Shown: positions 54,024 to 62,982 of the stretch, in pieces
Numbering within the stretch: the first letter of the stretch is position 1
How the letters are laid out: each line of letters starts with the position of its first letter
From: CAZXYS01 sp964645005
GTDB lineage: Bacteria; Bacteroidota; Ignavibacteria; Kapaibacteriales; UBA2268
Assembly (NCBI GenBank): GCA_964645005.1
Contig: CAZXYS010000002.1
Span: forward strand, 128,274 to 192,273
Length of the DNA: 64,000 nt
Reading direction: 5' to 3'
Translations under genes and position numbers: made by a program
The notes under the pieces: generated by a model
Databases searched by the model: none
What the model was told of the DNA's origin: nothing
What the model saw: only the letters and a program-made list of their open reading frames with translations

Positions 54024-54179
54024 TTAATTGTTATTTACCCGGTTATCAGCTTCTTTCTTTGCACCCAATAACTTCTTGTAATTTCTGGTTATTTTTCCAA
54101 TAGTATCGGAATTGAGTAGAAGAAAACCAATTGCCGCAACAATTATGAAGCCTGCTTTAAGTATTACCGACTCGATCAT
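54024..54179 (-). CDS. Small single-pass membrane protein (51 residues)
   Basis: ATG at 54177-54179 to TAA at 54024-54026 gives 51 residues. One hydrophobic helix (about residues 5-22, ILKAGFIIVAAIGFLLL) is followed by a basic, polar tail (KITRNYKKLLGAKKEADN). The stop lies 10 bases before the TTG start of the NlpC/P60 gene on the same strand, consistent with an operon. I recognise no family. The short length makes it easy to miss; the pair of a small membrane protein and a wall hydrolase suggests a role in anchoring or regulation. Confidence 0.55.
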   Translation of the reverse strand: MIESVILKAGFIIVAAIGFLLLNSDTIGKITRNYKKLLGAKKEADNRVNNN

Positions 54180-54412
54180 GATAACACGCTAAAATTGTGA
54201 TAAAGTTGCTAATTATTGTACGTCCTATATAATTAACAAGTTTCATGCCACATTAGTTACAAATTTTTAATATTTTTTTTAATTAGGTTAAATTATTAGT
54301 AATTCATTGAAATAAAATAATATAGTTGAATTTTGGTATGAAAAGGCATAAAAATTAATTGAAAAAACAAGTAATTACATAACCGAAATGTGTGTAATTA
54401 ATTCCACATGTA

Positions 54413-55306
54413 TCAAATATTTATCAGTACTAAGCAAATAAAAACCGCCGGCATAACAAAAAGTATACTGTCAAATCTGTCTAAAAAACCTCCGTGACCC
54501 GGCAATATCCGTGAACTGTCCTTCACACCGGCATCACGTTTGAGTAAAGATTCTGCCAGATCACCTGCCTGACCAATCGTTCCAACGATACTGCCGATCA
54601 TTATTGCATGGAGAGTTGGAAATTCCGGTAACAACAATGAAGCAAAAAATACTGCGCTTGCAGCGCCGGCTACAAAACCTGCGATTGCTCCTTCCCATGT
54701 TTTTTTTGGGCTTACTTTTGGTGCGAGCTTATGTTTACCCACAGCTTTTCCAACGAAATAAGCTGCTGAATCGCAAATCCATATTGAAAACAATATGCTT
54801 ATCAAAAGAAGAGCTGCCGCTGCATCGGGATCATTGTCACCGAGGAAAGCAGGAATTTGTGAAAGACCTTCAATATCGAGTGTTTGGATTTTTGTTGCAT
54901 TTCTAAGAGCAATTAAAAATGATAAGAAAAAAGGTATATACAGCACACCGGCAACAGTTGAACTTAATGATGTAAATGATTTGTCCGTTCCAATTCCTAT
55001 TCTAAAAAAGAAAATTATCATTATAAATAATATCAACTCTGCTAATATAATATAACTGAGCTCGAAGTTATAATTTTCGAGCATTATAATGCTGAGCGTT
55101 AACTGCATTATTAAACCGAAGATAATTCCGGTTTTTTTTATTGGCTGCATTTGTTTTGCTTCGGCAAGGGAGTAAAATTCCCATAAAGCTATGGCAGAAA
55201 TGATAAAAACAACTGCTGCGAACAGGTAACCTCCGAAATAAATTATAGCCATGGCAAGCGGAATGCCTATAGCGCCGACAATGACTCTTTTACCAAGCTC
55301 GGTCAA
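54413..55306 (-). CDS. cdsA: Phosphatidate cytidylyltransferase
   Basis: 297 residues with about eight transmembrane helices. It makes CDP-diacylglycerol from phosphatidate and CTP for phospholipid synthesis. The family signature is complete: PKKTWEGAIAGFVAG and GDLAESLLKRDAGVKDSSRILPGHGGFLDRFDSILF with its acidic metal residues. The start is a TTG at 55306 preceded by an AGAGGAAG ribosome-binding sequence. rho lies upstream on the same strand, ~210 bases away. Confidence 0.93.
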   Translation of the reverse strand: MTELGKRVIVGAIGIPLAMAIIYFGGYLFAAVVFIISAIALWEFYSLAEAKQMQPIKKTGIIFGLIMQLTLSIIMLENYNFELSYIILAELILFIMIIFFFRIGIGTDKSFTSLSSTVAGVLYIPFFLSFLIALRNATKIQTLDIEGLSQIPAFLGDNDPDAAAALLLISILFSIWICDSAAYFVGKAVGKHKLAPKVSPKKTWEGAIAGFVAGAASAVFFASLLLPEFPTLHAIMIGSIVGTIGQAGDLAESLLKRDAGVKDSSRILPGHGGFLDRFDSILFVMPAVFICLVLINI

Positions 55307-55418
55307 TTACTTCCTCTGATTACGATAAAATTTAAAATTAAGCAATTAGCTTCAAACAGACAAGATCATATTCAAATCAGGTTTTTTATTTTTCATCCCG
55401 GATTATCATGATAGATAG

Positions 55419-55447
55419 GGATCCACTATCATTATGACAGTGGATCC
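55419..55447. repeat. Near-perfect 29-bp palindrome between rho and cdsA
   Basis: GGATCCACTATCAT, one T, then ATGACAGTGGATCC: 13 of 14 pairs. It would form a strong hairpin in an rho-cdsA transcript. No T-run follows on the minus strand, so it is not an intrinsic terminator. Confidence 0.75.
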
Positions 55448-55517
55448 TTACCAACTACCTAAAACTATTAAAAATAAAACTTTAGGGTAAATCCTGATGA
55501 AAGGTTTTTTAAAAGTA

Positions 55518-56846
55518 TTAGCTGTTCATTGACATCAGGAAGTCGCGGTTCGAACGGGTACCTTTCATCCTGCTAAGGAGGAATTCCATAGCCTCGATCG
55601 ACTGTAGTTCACTTAGTACTTTTCTAAGAACCCAGACTCTGTTGATCTCTTCATGATCGAGTAACAGTTCTTCTTTCCTGGTGCCTGACTTATTAATATC
55701 GATAGCAGGATATACTCTTCGATCGGAAATCCTTCTATCGAGTACTAATTCAAGATTACCGGTGCCTTTAAACTCTTCGAAGATAACTTCATCCATTCGG
55801 CTGCCGGTTTCAACCAGAGCAGTAGCAATGATGGAGAGAGAACCGCCTTCTTCGATTTTTCTTGCCGCACCGAAGAATCTTTTAGGTTTGTGGAGAGCGT
55901 TAGCATCGACACCACCGGAAAGGATCTTACCTGAATGAGGAATGATCGTATTATGAGCTCTGGCAAGTCTTGTGATAGAATCCAGAAGAATAACCACATG
56001 CTGTTTGGCTTCGACGAGCCGCTTGGATTTTTCGAGTACCATTTCAGCGACTTGTGCGTGTCTCTCGGGTGGTTCGTCGAAAGTAGAAGCTATAACTTCA
56101 GCATTTACCGAACGTTCCATGTCGGTGACTTCTTCAGGTCGTTCGTCAATCAACAGAACAATGAGTATAACTTCCGGATGATTACGGGTAATACTGTTAG
56201 CTATCTGCTGTAGAAGAATAGTTTTTCCTGATTTCGGCGGAGCTACGATAAGACCGCGGGAACCTTTTCCTACCGGGCAGAGCATATTGACTATTCTTGT
56301 CGAATACTCGCTGGGAGCCATTTCAAGGTTCAAACGCTCCGTGGGGAAATAAGGAGTCAAGTTGTCAAAAATTGTCCGCTCGCGAATCATCTCCGGTTCT
56401 GAGTAGTTAGCGGATTCGACCTTTAGAAGTGCATAAAATCTTTCAGCTTCTTTAGGAGGTCTTACCTGTCCTTTAACAGTATCACCGGTTCTTAATTGGA
56501 ATCTCTTTATCTGCGAGGGCGATACGTAAATATCATCCGGCGAGGGGAGATAATTGTAGTCAGATGACCTTAGAAAGCCATAGCCATCCGGAAGTACTTC
56601 GAGTACGCCGCCGCTGGTAATCAAACCGTCGACCTGCTTGTCTTTTCGCTGTTTATTCTGAGTTTCTACAATTTTTAGTATTAACTCTTGTTTGCGCAAG
56701 CCTGAAAGATTTCTAATTCCTAAGTTCTTGGCTAAGGTAGTAAGTTCGGCAATCTTTTTTGATTTAAGCTGAGCTAAATCGATTACCTGGGTTCCACCCT
56801 TTTGTTCAACGAAGTTTTTGGTTTGTTCTTGATCTTTAAATGCCAT
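55518..56846 (-). CDS. rho: Transcription termination factor Rho
   Basis: 442 residues. An N-terminal helical domain (LKSKKIAELTTLAKNLGIRNLSGLRKQELI) is followed by the RNA-binding OB fold (GVLEVLPDGYGFLRSSDYNYLPSPDDIYVSPSQIKRF) and the RecA-type motor with PPKSGKTILLQQIA Walker A, VLLIDERPEEVTDM, the Q-loop region SITRLARAHN and the R-loop GGVDANALHKPKRFFGAARKIEEGGS. No unusually long N-terminal insertion is present. Rho threads RNA to stop transcription. It is divergent from ftsL with about 600 bases between. Confidence 0.96.
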   Translation of the reverse strand: MAFKDQEQTKNFVEQKGGTQVIDLAQLKSKKIAELTTLAKNLGIRNLSGLRKQELILKIVETQNKQRKDKQVDGLITSGGVLEVLPDGYGFLRSSDYNYLPSPDDIYVSPSQIKRFQLRTGDTVKGQVRPPKEAERFYALLKVESANYSEPEMIRERTIFDNLTPYFPTERLNLEMAPSEYSTRIVNMLCPVGKGSRGLIVAPPKSGKTILLQQIANSITRNHPEVILIVLLIDERPEEVTDMERSVNAEVIASTFDEPPERHAQVAEMVLEKSKRLVEAKQHVVILLDSITRLARAHNTIIPHSGKILSGGVDANALHKPKRFFGAARKIEEGGSLSIIATALVETGSRMDEVIFEEFKGTGNLELVLDRRISDRRVYPAIDINKSGTRKEELLLDHEEINRVWVLRKVLSELQSIEAMEFLLSRMKGTRSNRDFLMSMNS

Positions 56847-57445
56847 ATAGTAACCCTTAATTTTTAATTATTGTATTTGTTTGTTTACTTTCTATCATCA
56901 TAGGATTAAATTCGATTGTATTCCGGGGAAATATTATTAACAGTCCATTTGAGTAATATTAGTGATCAAAAATTTCTTCATATTCGATGCGTTTAGTTAA
57001 ACGTCGAATTTTCGCTTTGAGTTCTGCTTTAATCGTTATTTACCTTGACTGTATCATTCGTGCAGATATTTGAGGACATCTTAAAATGCAGAATTCAAAC
57101 CTTATAAAAGCGAAACGATATGTTAAAAAACTATTTCGAAATTAAAGTAAATTTTTATTTAATGCAAGAAAAATTCACTTTGTCAAATAGTTTTTACGAA
57201 AAATAAACAAAATAATTGTTGATGAAACCACTTATTTGCAAAATGAGATCAAAAATTAATAAAAATTTGACTTTTGTGTAAAATTATAGTTGTAAATTTA
57301 AAGATTACTATGAAATAAACGACTTCTGATTTTATTAATTGCAAGCCAAAACTTCTTTTTGTTTTACGAAATTTTTAATTAGAACAGTTTTTTACTAATT
57401 TTGTTTTTAATAATAATTTCATTCGCGGCAGGGGGGACACCGGGT
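56847..57445. other. 600-base divergent intergenic region between rho and ftsL
   Basis: AT-rich. No reverse-strand TAnnTTTG promoter was found for rho. For ftsL, TAATTTTG at 57396-57403 with TTTT at 57373-57376 is a candidate. A GGGGGG run at 57430-57436 lies in the ftsL leader. Nothing else was recognised. Confidence 0.45.
57373..57403 (+). promoter_or_regulatory. Candidate promoter for ftsL-ftsI
   Basis: TTTT (57373-57376), 19 bases, TAATTTTG (57396-57403). The -7 element is exact. An apparent TTG start at 57401 lies inside it, so the ATG at 57446 is preferred. Confidence 0.45.
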
Positions 57446-57790
57446 ATGAATATATCAGATAAATACGGAAGAAATCCTGATCCAAATCAGGAGCATAGAC
57501 CTACGATCGAAGAAAAGATCAAACCCAGGCGGTGGCTGATCCTTCTGATTGTAGTTATCGGTGCGTTATTGACAATTTTCTATGTTTATAATGTGCAGAG
57601 TGTTAATCAATTGCTCAGTGAAGTAAGGGATGAACAGAAAGAACTGCGAAAGTTAAAAATAGAGAATGAGCAGTTTGTTTCGGAATTAACTAAACTTCGT
57701 TCTGCTGACAGGATAATACCAATAGCTAAAAATAAGATTGGTATGATCGACCCGAAAGAGCCGCCTGTTGTGATCAGGAGAGATAAATAA
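57446..57790 (+). CDS. ftsL: FtsL-like cell-division protein
   Basis: About 114 residues from ATG 57446. A cytoplasmic polar N-terminus, one transmembrane helix (about 34-54, RRWLILLIVVIGALLTIFYVYN), then a coiled coil (VNQLLSEVRDEQKELRKLKIENEQFVSELTKL) and a short tail. The bitopic coiled-coil layout and its place directly before ftsI identify it as FtsL-like. FtsL helps activate FtsWI at the septum. Sequence conservation is low, so the name rests on layout and context. It ends 22 bases before ftsI. Confidence 0.75.
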   Translation: MNISDKYGRNPDPNQEHRPTIEEKIKPRRWLILLIVVIGALLTIFYVYNVQSVNQLLSEVRDEQKELRKLKIENEQFVSELTKLRSADRIIPIAKNKIGMIDPKEPPVVIRRDK

Positions 57791-57812
57791 TTGATAATCA
57801 GGTTTTCAAACT

Positions 57813-59972
57813 ATGGAAGATTTTGAAACAAGTCAGGAAAGACCGCGAAAGAAAAAGTTCTGGAAATTCTGGATTGTCATGGCGTTGATAAATCTTGGCT
57901 TTCTGGCTATCGTTGTGAGGTTGTTCACAATACAAATAATTGAATCCGACCGATACAAGGAAAAAGCCCGCCGGATGCATCAATCGCGTATATCATTGAA
58001 AGCCATGCGAGGCGAAATAGCAGACAGGAACGGGGAAGTGCTGGCATCAAATATTATGAGTTATTCAGCAGCGGTAGATCCGGCTTATTTTAAAAGTAAA
58101 GATCCGAAAATTAAGAAGCAAAATGAAAAGCTTAAATATACGATATGTACTGAGTTGTCTAATAAACTTGGAATATCGGTCAATTATTTTCTGAAAAAAA
58201 TAAATAATTCCGACAGAAGGTTTGTATGGCTTGCAAGGGGACTGACGGCAGAACAGACTAAAAGATTGAGGAATATAAGCGCGACAGGTTTGCTTATAAT
58301 AAAGGAGCCGAAAAGGCATTATCGATATGGTTCGATAGCTGCGCAGTTAATTGGATATACCGATGTAGACAACCGGGGTATAAAAGGAGTAGAGAAAGCA
58401 TGGGATTCTCTGCTCAGAGGGACAACAGGTTATATGATCGTCCGGCGGGATGCCTTAGGTTATCTGAAACCATCAGCAAGTTTGCCGTTAACGCCACCTA
58501 AAGACGGAAATAACATACAATTAACAATTGATATTGATATACAAAAAATTGTTGAGTACGAATTGAGGCAGGGTGTAGAAAAGTATGAGGCTGAGTCAGG
58601 AATAGTCATGGCAATGGATCCACAGACAGGTGAAATCCTGGCTATGACTTCTTATCCCGGATTTAATCCGAATACTTATGCTAAAAATCCCGAAGGTATA
58701 ATGAAGAACAGGGGTATCAGCGATACCTACGAGCCGGGTTCTACATTTAAAATCGTTACTGCAGCGGCGGCGCTGGAGGAGGGATTGACGGATACGGCAA
58801 AAGTGTATAATGCTCATAAAGGATTACTGGAGCGCCCGGGATTTACTATCAGGGATGACCATCCTATGGAACGGGTTGCTTTTAAAGAGGCATTAAAGCA
58901 TTCCAGCAATATTGTGTTTGCTAAAATAGCTGCCGAAATACCGGATCATGATTTCTACAAATATATGAGGGATTTTGGTTTTGGATTGACGCTGAATATT
59001 GATTTACCGGACGAAGTTAAGGGTAAAATTCCCAAACCCAAAGACTATCTGCCGTTTTCCAAATATTTTATGGGGCATGGTTATAGCATAAGTGTGACGC
59101 CGCTGCAAATGCTGAATGCCTATGCTTCTGTTGCAAATGGCGGCAATTTGATGAAGCCGTATGTGGTTAAAAAAGTGATTTCTCCCAAAGGGAAAATTAT
59201 TGATAAAACCCGCTCTTTGAAGATACGTCGAGTTATTTCCCAAAAAACGGCAAAGACTTTGACAAACCTTTTCAAAGCTGTTGTTGATGATGGAACCGGT
59301 GTTAATGCTGAAGTGGAAGGTATTGAAATTGCAGGTAAAACGGGAACATCGCAGCAGCTTGTAAATCAGCAGTATTCGAAACAGTTTTATACGGCATCGT
59401 TTGTAGGTTATTTCCCGGCTGATAATCCGCGAATTGCTATGATCATAATATTAAACCGACCGTCGGAGAGTTACTATGGGGGTTCTACTGCAGCGCCGGT
59501 TTTCAAAAGGATAGCGCTGAAATGCATGTCAATAATTCCTGAATACACAATTCCGGACAGAAAAGAAAAAACAGTGTCAAACCAGGATAAAGATAGTGTG
59601 GAAGTGCCGTTGATAACAGGGTTGACTGCTGAGAAGGCGGAGAAAGTTCTCGAAATCAGAGATCTTGCTCTCGCCAATGGAAATAAGTCTCATGAACTAA
59701 TAATGAGTCAGTTACCAGTGTCTGGTGAGACGGTTCCTAAAAACAGTATGGTTAAAGCATACTACCTGAAGAAAATTTATGATTCAACAGCCCGGAAATA
59801 TGTTGGGCATATCAGCAAACCTGACGTGAAAGGGCTTCCCTTGCGCCGAGCTACGACAATTCTTCACAGTGCGGGATATATGGTGCAGATAAGGGGCAGC
59901 GGCAAGGTTCACAGCCAGTTTTGGCAGGCGAAGCCGGGAGGAGATACGCTTTGTATTATTTCCTGTAAATAA
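57813..59972 (+). CDS. ftsI: Septal penicillin-binding protein FtsI (PBP3) with PASTA domains
   Basis: 719 residues. One transmembrane helix (~22-42), PBP dimer domain (RGEIADRNGEVLASN), and transpeptidase with Ser 310 in STFK, SSN in KHSSNIVFAK, and KTG in IAGKTGTSQQ. Two PASTA-like domains form the C-terminus (DSVEVPLITGLTAEKAEKVL; ISKPDVKGLPLRRATTILHSAGY). It cross-links septal peptidoglycan. mraZ, rsmH and murE, which usually flank this pair in the dcw cluster, are absent here. Confidence 0.93.
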   Translation: MEDFETSQERPRKKKFWKFWIVMALINLGFLAIVVRLFTIQIIESDRYKEKARRMHQSRISLKAMRGEIADRNGEVLASNIMSYSAAVDPAYFKSKDPKIKKQNEKLKYTICTELSNKLGISVNYFLKKINNSDRRFVWLARGLTAEQTKRLRNISATGLLIIKEPKRHYRYGSIAAQLIGYTDVDNRGIKGVEKAWDSLLRGTTGYMIVRRDALGYLKPSASLPLTPPKDGNNIQLTIDIDIQKIVEYELRQGVEKYEAESGIVMAMDPQTGEILAMTSYPGFNPNTYAKNPEGIMKNRGISDTYEPGSTFKIVTAAAALEEGLTDTAKVYNAHKGLLERPGFTIRDDHPMERVAFKEALKHSSNIVFAKIAAEIPDHDFYKYMRDFGFGLTLNIDLPDEVKGKIPKPKDYLPFSKYFMGHGYSISVTPLQMLNAYASVANGGNLMKPYVVKKVISPKGKIIDKTRSLKIRRVISQKTAKTLTNLFKAVVDDGTGVNAEVEGIEIAGKTGTSQQLVNQQYSKQFYTASFVGYFPADNPRIAMIIILNRPSESYYGGSTAAPVFKRIALKCMSIIPEYTIPDRKEKTVSNQDKDSVEVPLITGLTAEKAEKVLEIRDLALANGNKSHELIMSQLPVSGETVPKNSMVKAYYLKKIYDSTARKYVGHISKPDVKGLPLRRATTILHSAGYMVQIRGSGKVHSQFWQAKPGGDTLCIISCK

Positions 59973-60095
59973 CTGACAGGGCAAATCTTTTTATTTATAA
60001 AATTCAAAAAATTTTGTGACATATCTTAATCTTATGTGTTAATATATTTTAGAGATTGAACAATTAGATATTTAACTTTTCCATGGGTAGAATCT

Positions 60096-61484
60096 ATGAG
60101 AAATATTAATTTCAAGCAGGGATTGGCTTTGCTATTGCTGGTCATTATTTATTTTTGTAGTCATGCTTATTCATATTCTCAAATAATTAACGAGAAATAT
60201 GAGCTATGGGAAAAAGATTCTTACCTGAGAGGATTCAACGTAATAAACAGGTATAATGAAAAGAGGATAGAAGATTTCATGGAAATGAAATCCATGAACT
60301 GCAGTTTTTCTTTGATTTCAGTAAGTGATATTTTTAGGGTTGATCCACCGTATAGTTTGAATGATACAGCCCTTGACCGGTGTGATTCTTTAGTCAAATT
60401 TTCTCGTAGTGTTGAAATGTATTATGCTCTGGCAGTTAGGGCAGGTCCGGGAAGGAGGGACGTTTGGGAAGAAAGTAAAGGCGGGGCAAAGAAATCTACT
60501 ATATGGCAAAACTTGGAAGAGCGGAAACTATATGCAAGTATGCTACGATTCATTGTCGAGAGATATGAGGATGATTCTCTGTTTATAGGGATAGCTCCGT
60601 TTGTGGAACCTAATCCTTTATTGGGAGAACTGTATTTTAATGATCTTATGGTGGACAGCCTATTAAAATTGAAGAAGATAGACTTGCATGAAATCAATAA
60701 TTTAATGATAGATTCCGTGCGAAAAGTTGATAAGGATATTCCCGTGATTGTTCAGAATGTTGTTTACTCGAGTCCGGAATTTTTTTCATTAATGGAGCCG
60801 TACGATGATCCATATATAGTATATGAAGTCCATTGTTATCGCCCGTCTGAATATGTTCATGAATATGACAAAAATGTTCATAGTTACCCCGGGACATATT
60901 TCAGTGTTGCCGAAAGGAACTTCGCCAGATACGATAAAAAATATCTTAAGGAAATAGTTTTCGAGAATGTGAGAAATTTTGAACGAAAAGTTGATGCACC
61001 GTTCTTTCTCGGTGAGTTTACAATGACAACGCCTCAAAGAGGGGGTGTACAATATCTTGAAGATATGAGCGAAATAGCTATGGAGTTTGGTTGGAGTTTT
61101 GCTTTGTGGGTTTATATTTCGGACAGACATGAATATATTGATTATAATTTCAGGCAGTGGGGAGATGATTACTGGCAAACAGTGAAGAATATGTTTACGA
61201 AAGAGATTGAACCTGATCGTGAGCATTCAGATAAAACGCTGACTGTGAGACATAATGTTATGACTGATGATTGTATTATAATAATTAACTTTGAAAATCA
61301 AGGAAGCTTAAGAATTTATAATACTTTCGGAGAAAAAGTGGATGATTTGACGTACTGCCTGAATAAAAACAGAGGGTATCAGGAATTAACTTATAATACA
61401 GAGCATCTATCAGCCGGTTCTTATTTCGCAGTGCTGTCAACAAAAAAGAAAATATGCAGTAAAATTCTTGTTGTTACGGATTAA
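60096..61484 (+). CDS. GH5-like glycoside hydrolase with T9SS sorting domain
   Basis: 462 residues. A signal peptide is followed by a TIM-barrel-like domain with hallmarks of clan GH-A: the acid/base Glu 171 in PFVEPNP, His 246/Tyr 248 in YEVHCYRP, the nucleophile Glu 307 in FFLGEFTM, and a late Trp (ALWVYISD). A short C-terminal sorting domain ends with LSAGSYFAVLSTKKKICSKILVVTD. Retaining beta-glycosidase activity on a surface or environmental polysaccharide is expected; the substrate is unknown. It precedes a mannose-1-phosphate guanylyltransferase gene. Confidence 0.8.
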   Translation: MRNINFKQGLALLLLVIIYFCSHAYSYSQIINEKYELWEKDSYLRGFNVINRYNEKRIEDFMEMKSMNCSFSLISVSDIFRVDPPYSLNDTALDRCDSLVKFSRSVEMYYALAVRAGPGRRDVWEESKGGAKKSTIWQNLEERKLYASMLRFIVERYEDDSLFIGIAPFVEPNPLLGELYFNDLMVDSLLKLKKIDLHEINNLMIDSVRKVDKDIPVIVQNVVYSSPEFFSLMEPYDDPYIVYEVHCYRPSEYVHEYDKNVHSYPGTYFSVAERNFARYDKKYLKEIVFENVRNFERKVDAPFFLGEFTMTTPQRGGVQYLEDMSEIAMEFGWSFALWVYISDRHEYIDYNFRQWGDDYWQTVKNMFTKEIEPDREHSDKTLTVRHNVMTDDCIIIINFENQGSLRIYNTFGEKVDDLTYCLNKNRGYQELTYNTEHLSAGSYFAVLSTKKKICSKILVVTD

Positions 61485-61560
61485 ATTTGTATTATTCTGT
61501 TAACTGGATTAAATTTAAAATTTTTAAAATTATTAATTTGTAAATAATGGTGCTATTTAT

Positions 61561-62691
61561 ATGAAGAGAACGGCTGTAATAATGGCAGGGGGTTCCGGTG
61601 AGCGGTTCTGGCCCCTCAGCAGAAAAAGAAAACCAAAGCAATTACTGCGGCTTGCGAGCGAAGATAAAATGATGATAGAAGAGTCAATAGAGAGAATCTC
61701 TCCGTTGATACCGCCGGAGGATGTCTTTATTATTACGGGGGAATTATTGCTGGATCCAATGAGGAAGGCACTTGAGATGCTTCCGCCGGAAAATATTGTT
61801 GCTGAACCGGCGAAAAGAAATACGGCACCCTGCCTGGGACTTGCGGCTTCTTTCATAGCCGAGAGGTACTCAGAAGGTTATAAACCGGAAGACATATCAA
61901 TAGCAGTTCTTACTGCTGATCAAAGCATTCCCGATACGGAAGGATTTCTTAAGACCGTAAAAGCTGCGCTGGATCATGTAGAGAAGAATCCTGTGCTGGC
62001 GACTATCGGTATTCCTCCCGAACGCCCCGAAACGGGTTATGGATATATTGAGGTGGATGAATCGTTCGATCCTGATAAAGAGGAAGTAGAGATTAAACCG
62101 GTGGTCAGATTTACTGAGAAACCGGATGTCGATACCGCTGAGAAATTTATGAAAGCCGGTAATTATTTGTGGAATAGCGGAATGTTCTTCTGGCGGATGG
62201 ATACCTTTATCGATAGTATGAAAAAATGTCTGCCCGAGGTAGGAGAGCAGTTAGGGGAGATGTCGCGCAGATATTTCAAGAAGACACGGCTTCAATTACC
62301 TGAAGCATTAGAAACAGTTAGACCTATATTCGAGGAGTTTCCCAATACTTCAATTGATTACGGTTTGATGGAAAAAGCTGACAATGTTGTCGTTTGCAGA
62401 GCCAAGTTTAGCTGGGATGACATTGGTTCGTGGGATAGTTTGCCTCGAATAAGACCGGTAGATAGTTCTGGGAATGTAAAATCCGGGAATACTGTTACAT
62501 TTGACATGAATGATTCGGTTATCATTAATGAAAGCTCAGATGATGAAATGATAGTCTCGGCTTTTGGTATGGATGATGTTGTGATTGTAGTTACTGATGA
62601 TGCGGTGCTTGTGTGTCCGAAAGATAGTGTTCAGGAGGTGAAGAAATCAGTGGAAACGATAAAAAAGGATTTCGGCGATAAGTGGTTGTAA
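61561..62691 (+). CDS. Mannose-1-phosphate guanylyltransferase
   Basis: 376 residues, the nucleotidyltransferase form without fused phosphomannose isomerase. Motifs are AVIMAGGSGERFWPLSRKRKPKQ (nucleotide and Lys), EPAKRNTAPCLGLAA, LTADQSI, GYGYIEV, RFTEKPD, YLWNSGMFFW, SIDYGLMEKA and FSWDDIGSWDSL. It makes GDP-mannose from mannose-1-phosphate and GTP, a precursor for exopolysaccharide or O-antigen. Neighbours (GH5-like protein, polysaccharide deacetylase) fit a polysaccharide theme. Confidence 0.9.
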   Translation: MKRTAVIMAGGSGERFWPLSRKRKPKQLLRLASEDKMMIEESIERISPLIPPEDVFIITGELLLDPMRKALEMLPPENIVAEPAKRNTAPCLGLAASFIAERYSEGYKPEDISIAVLTADQSIPDTEGFLKTVKAALDHVEKNPVLATIGIPPERPETGYGYIEVDESFDPDKEEVEIKPVVRFTEKPDVDTAEKFMKAGNYLWNSGMFFWRMDTFIDSMKKCLPEVGEQLGEMSRRYFKKTRLQLPEALETVRPIFEEFPNTSIDYGLMEKADNVVVCRAKFSWDDIGSWDSLPRIRPVDSSGNVKSGNTVTFDMNDSVIINESSDDEMIVSAFGMDDVVIVVTDDAVLVCPKDSVQEVKKSVETIKKDFGDKWL

Positions 62692-62851
62692 AAAGCCATT
62701 ATTATATACTTTTGCAGAAATTGTGGATCTTTGAATGGATATTTAGTCTTGTTTTATATTTTCTTATATATAGTTAAAACTAATTTAAACCCCTATATTT
62801 CAATAGAACTCATTTATTTTACTAACATGATACAATTCCATAACTTAGAAG

Positions 62852-62918
62852 AACCGCCCCGTAAAGCCTTCGGCTTCACTTCCCTCCTTAATAAGGTGGG
62901 GAAAAGAAGGGGTGGTTA
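62852..62918. repeat. Dispersed palindromic element (AACCGCC/GGTGGTT family)
   Basis: Begins AACCGCCCC and ends GGGGTGGTT, so the outer ends pair except at one position. Inside are AAGCC-TTC-GGCTT (62864-62876) and CCTCCTT/AAGGTGG. Related to 7861-7948 and 43951-43990. It lies between the guanylyltransferase and deacetylase genes. Confidence 0.75.
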
Positions 62919-62982
62919 AGTTTTTAGAATTAAGCTATTTATTCTGATGCAAAATGTGAGTTAAACTTTGAAAAATATAAAA

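Noticed and set aside
57401..57445. N-terminal extension of FtsL from a TTG at 57401
   Set aside because: The TTG overlaps a TAnnTTTG promoter element and the extension is not FtsL-like; ATG 57446 is preferred.
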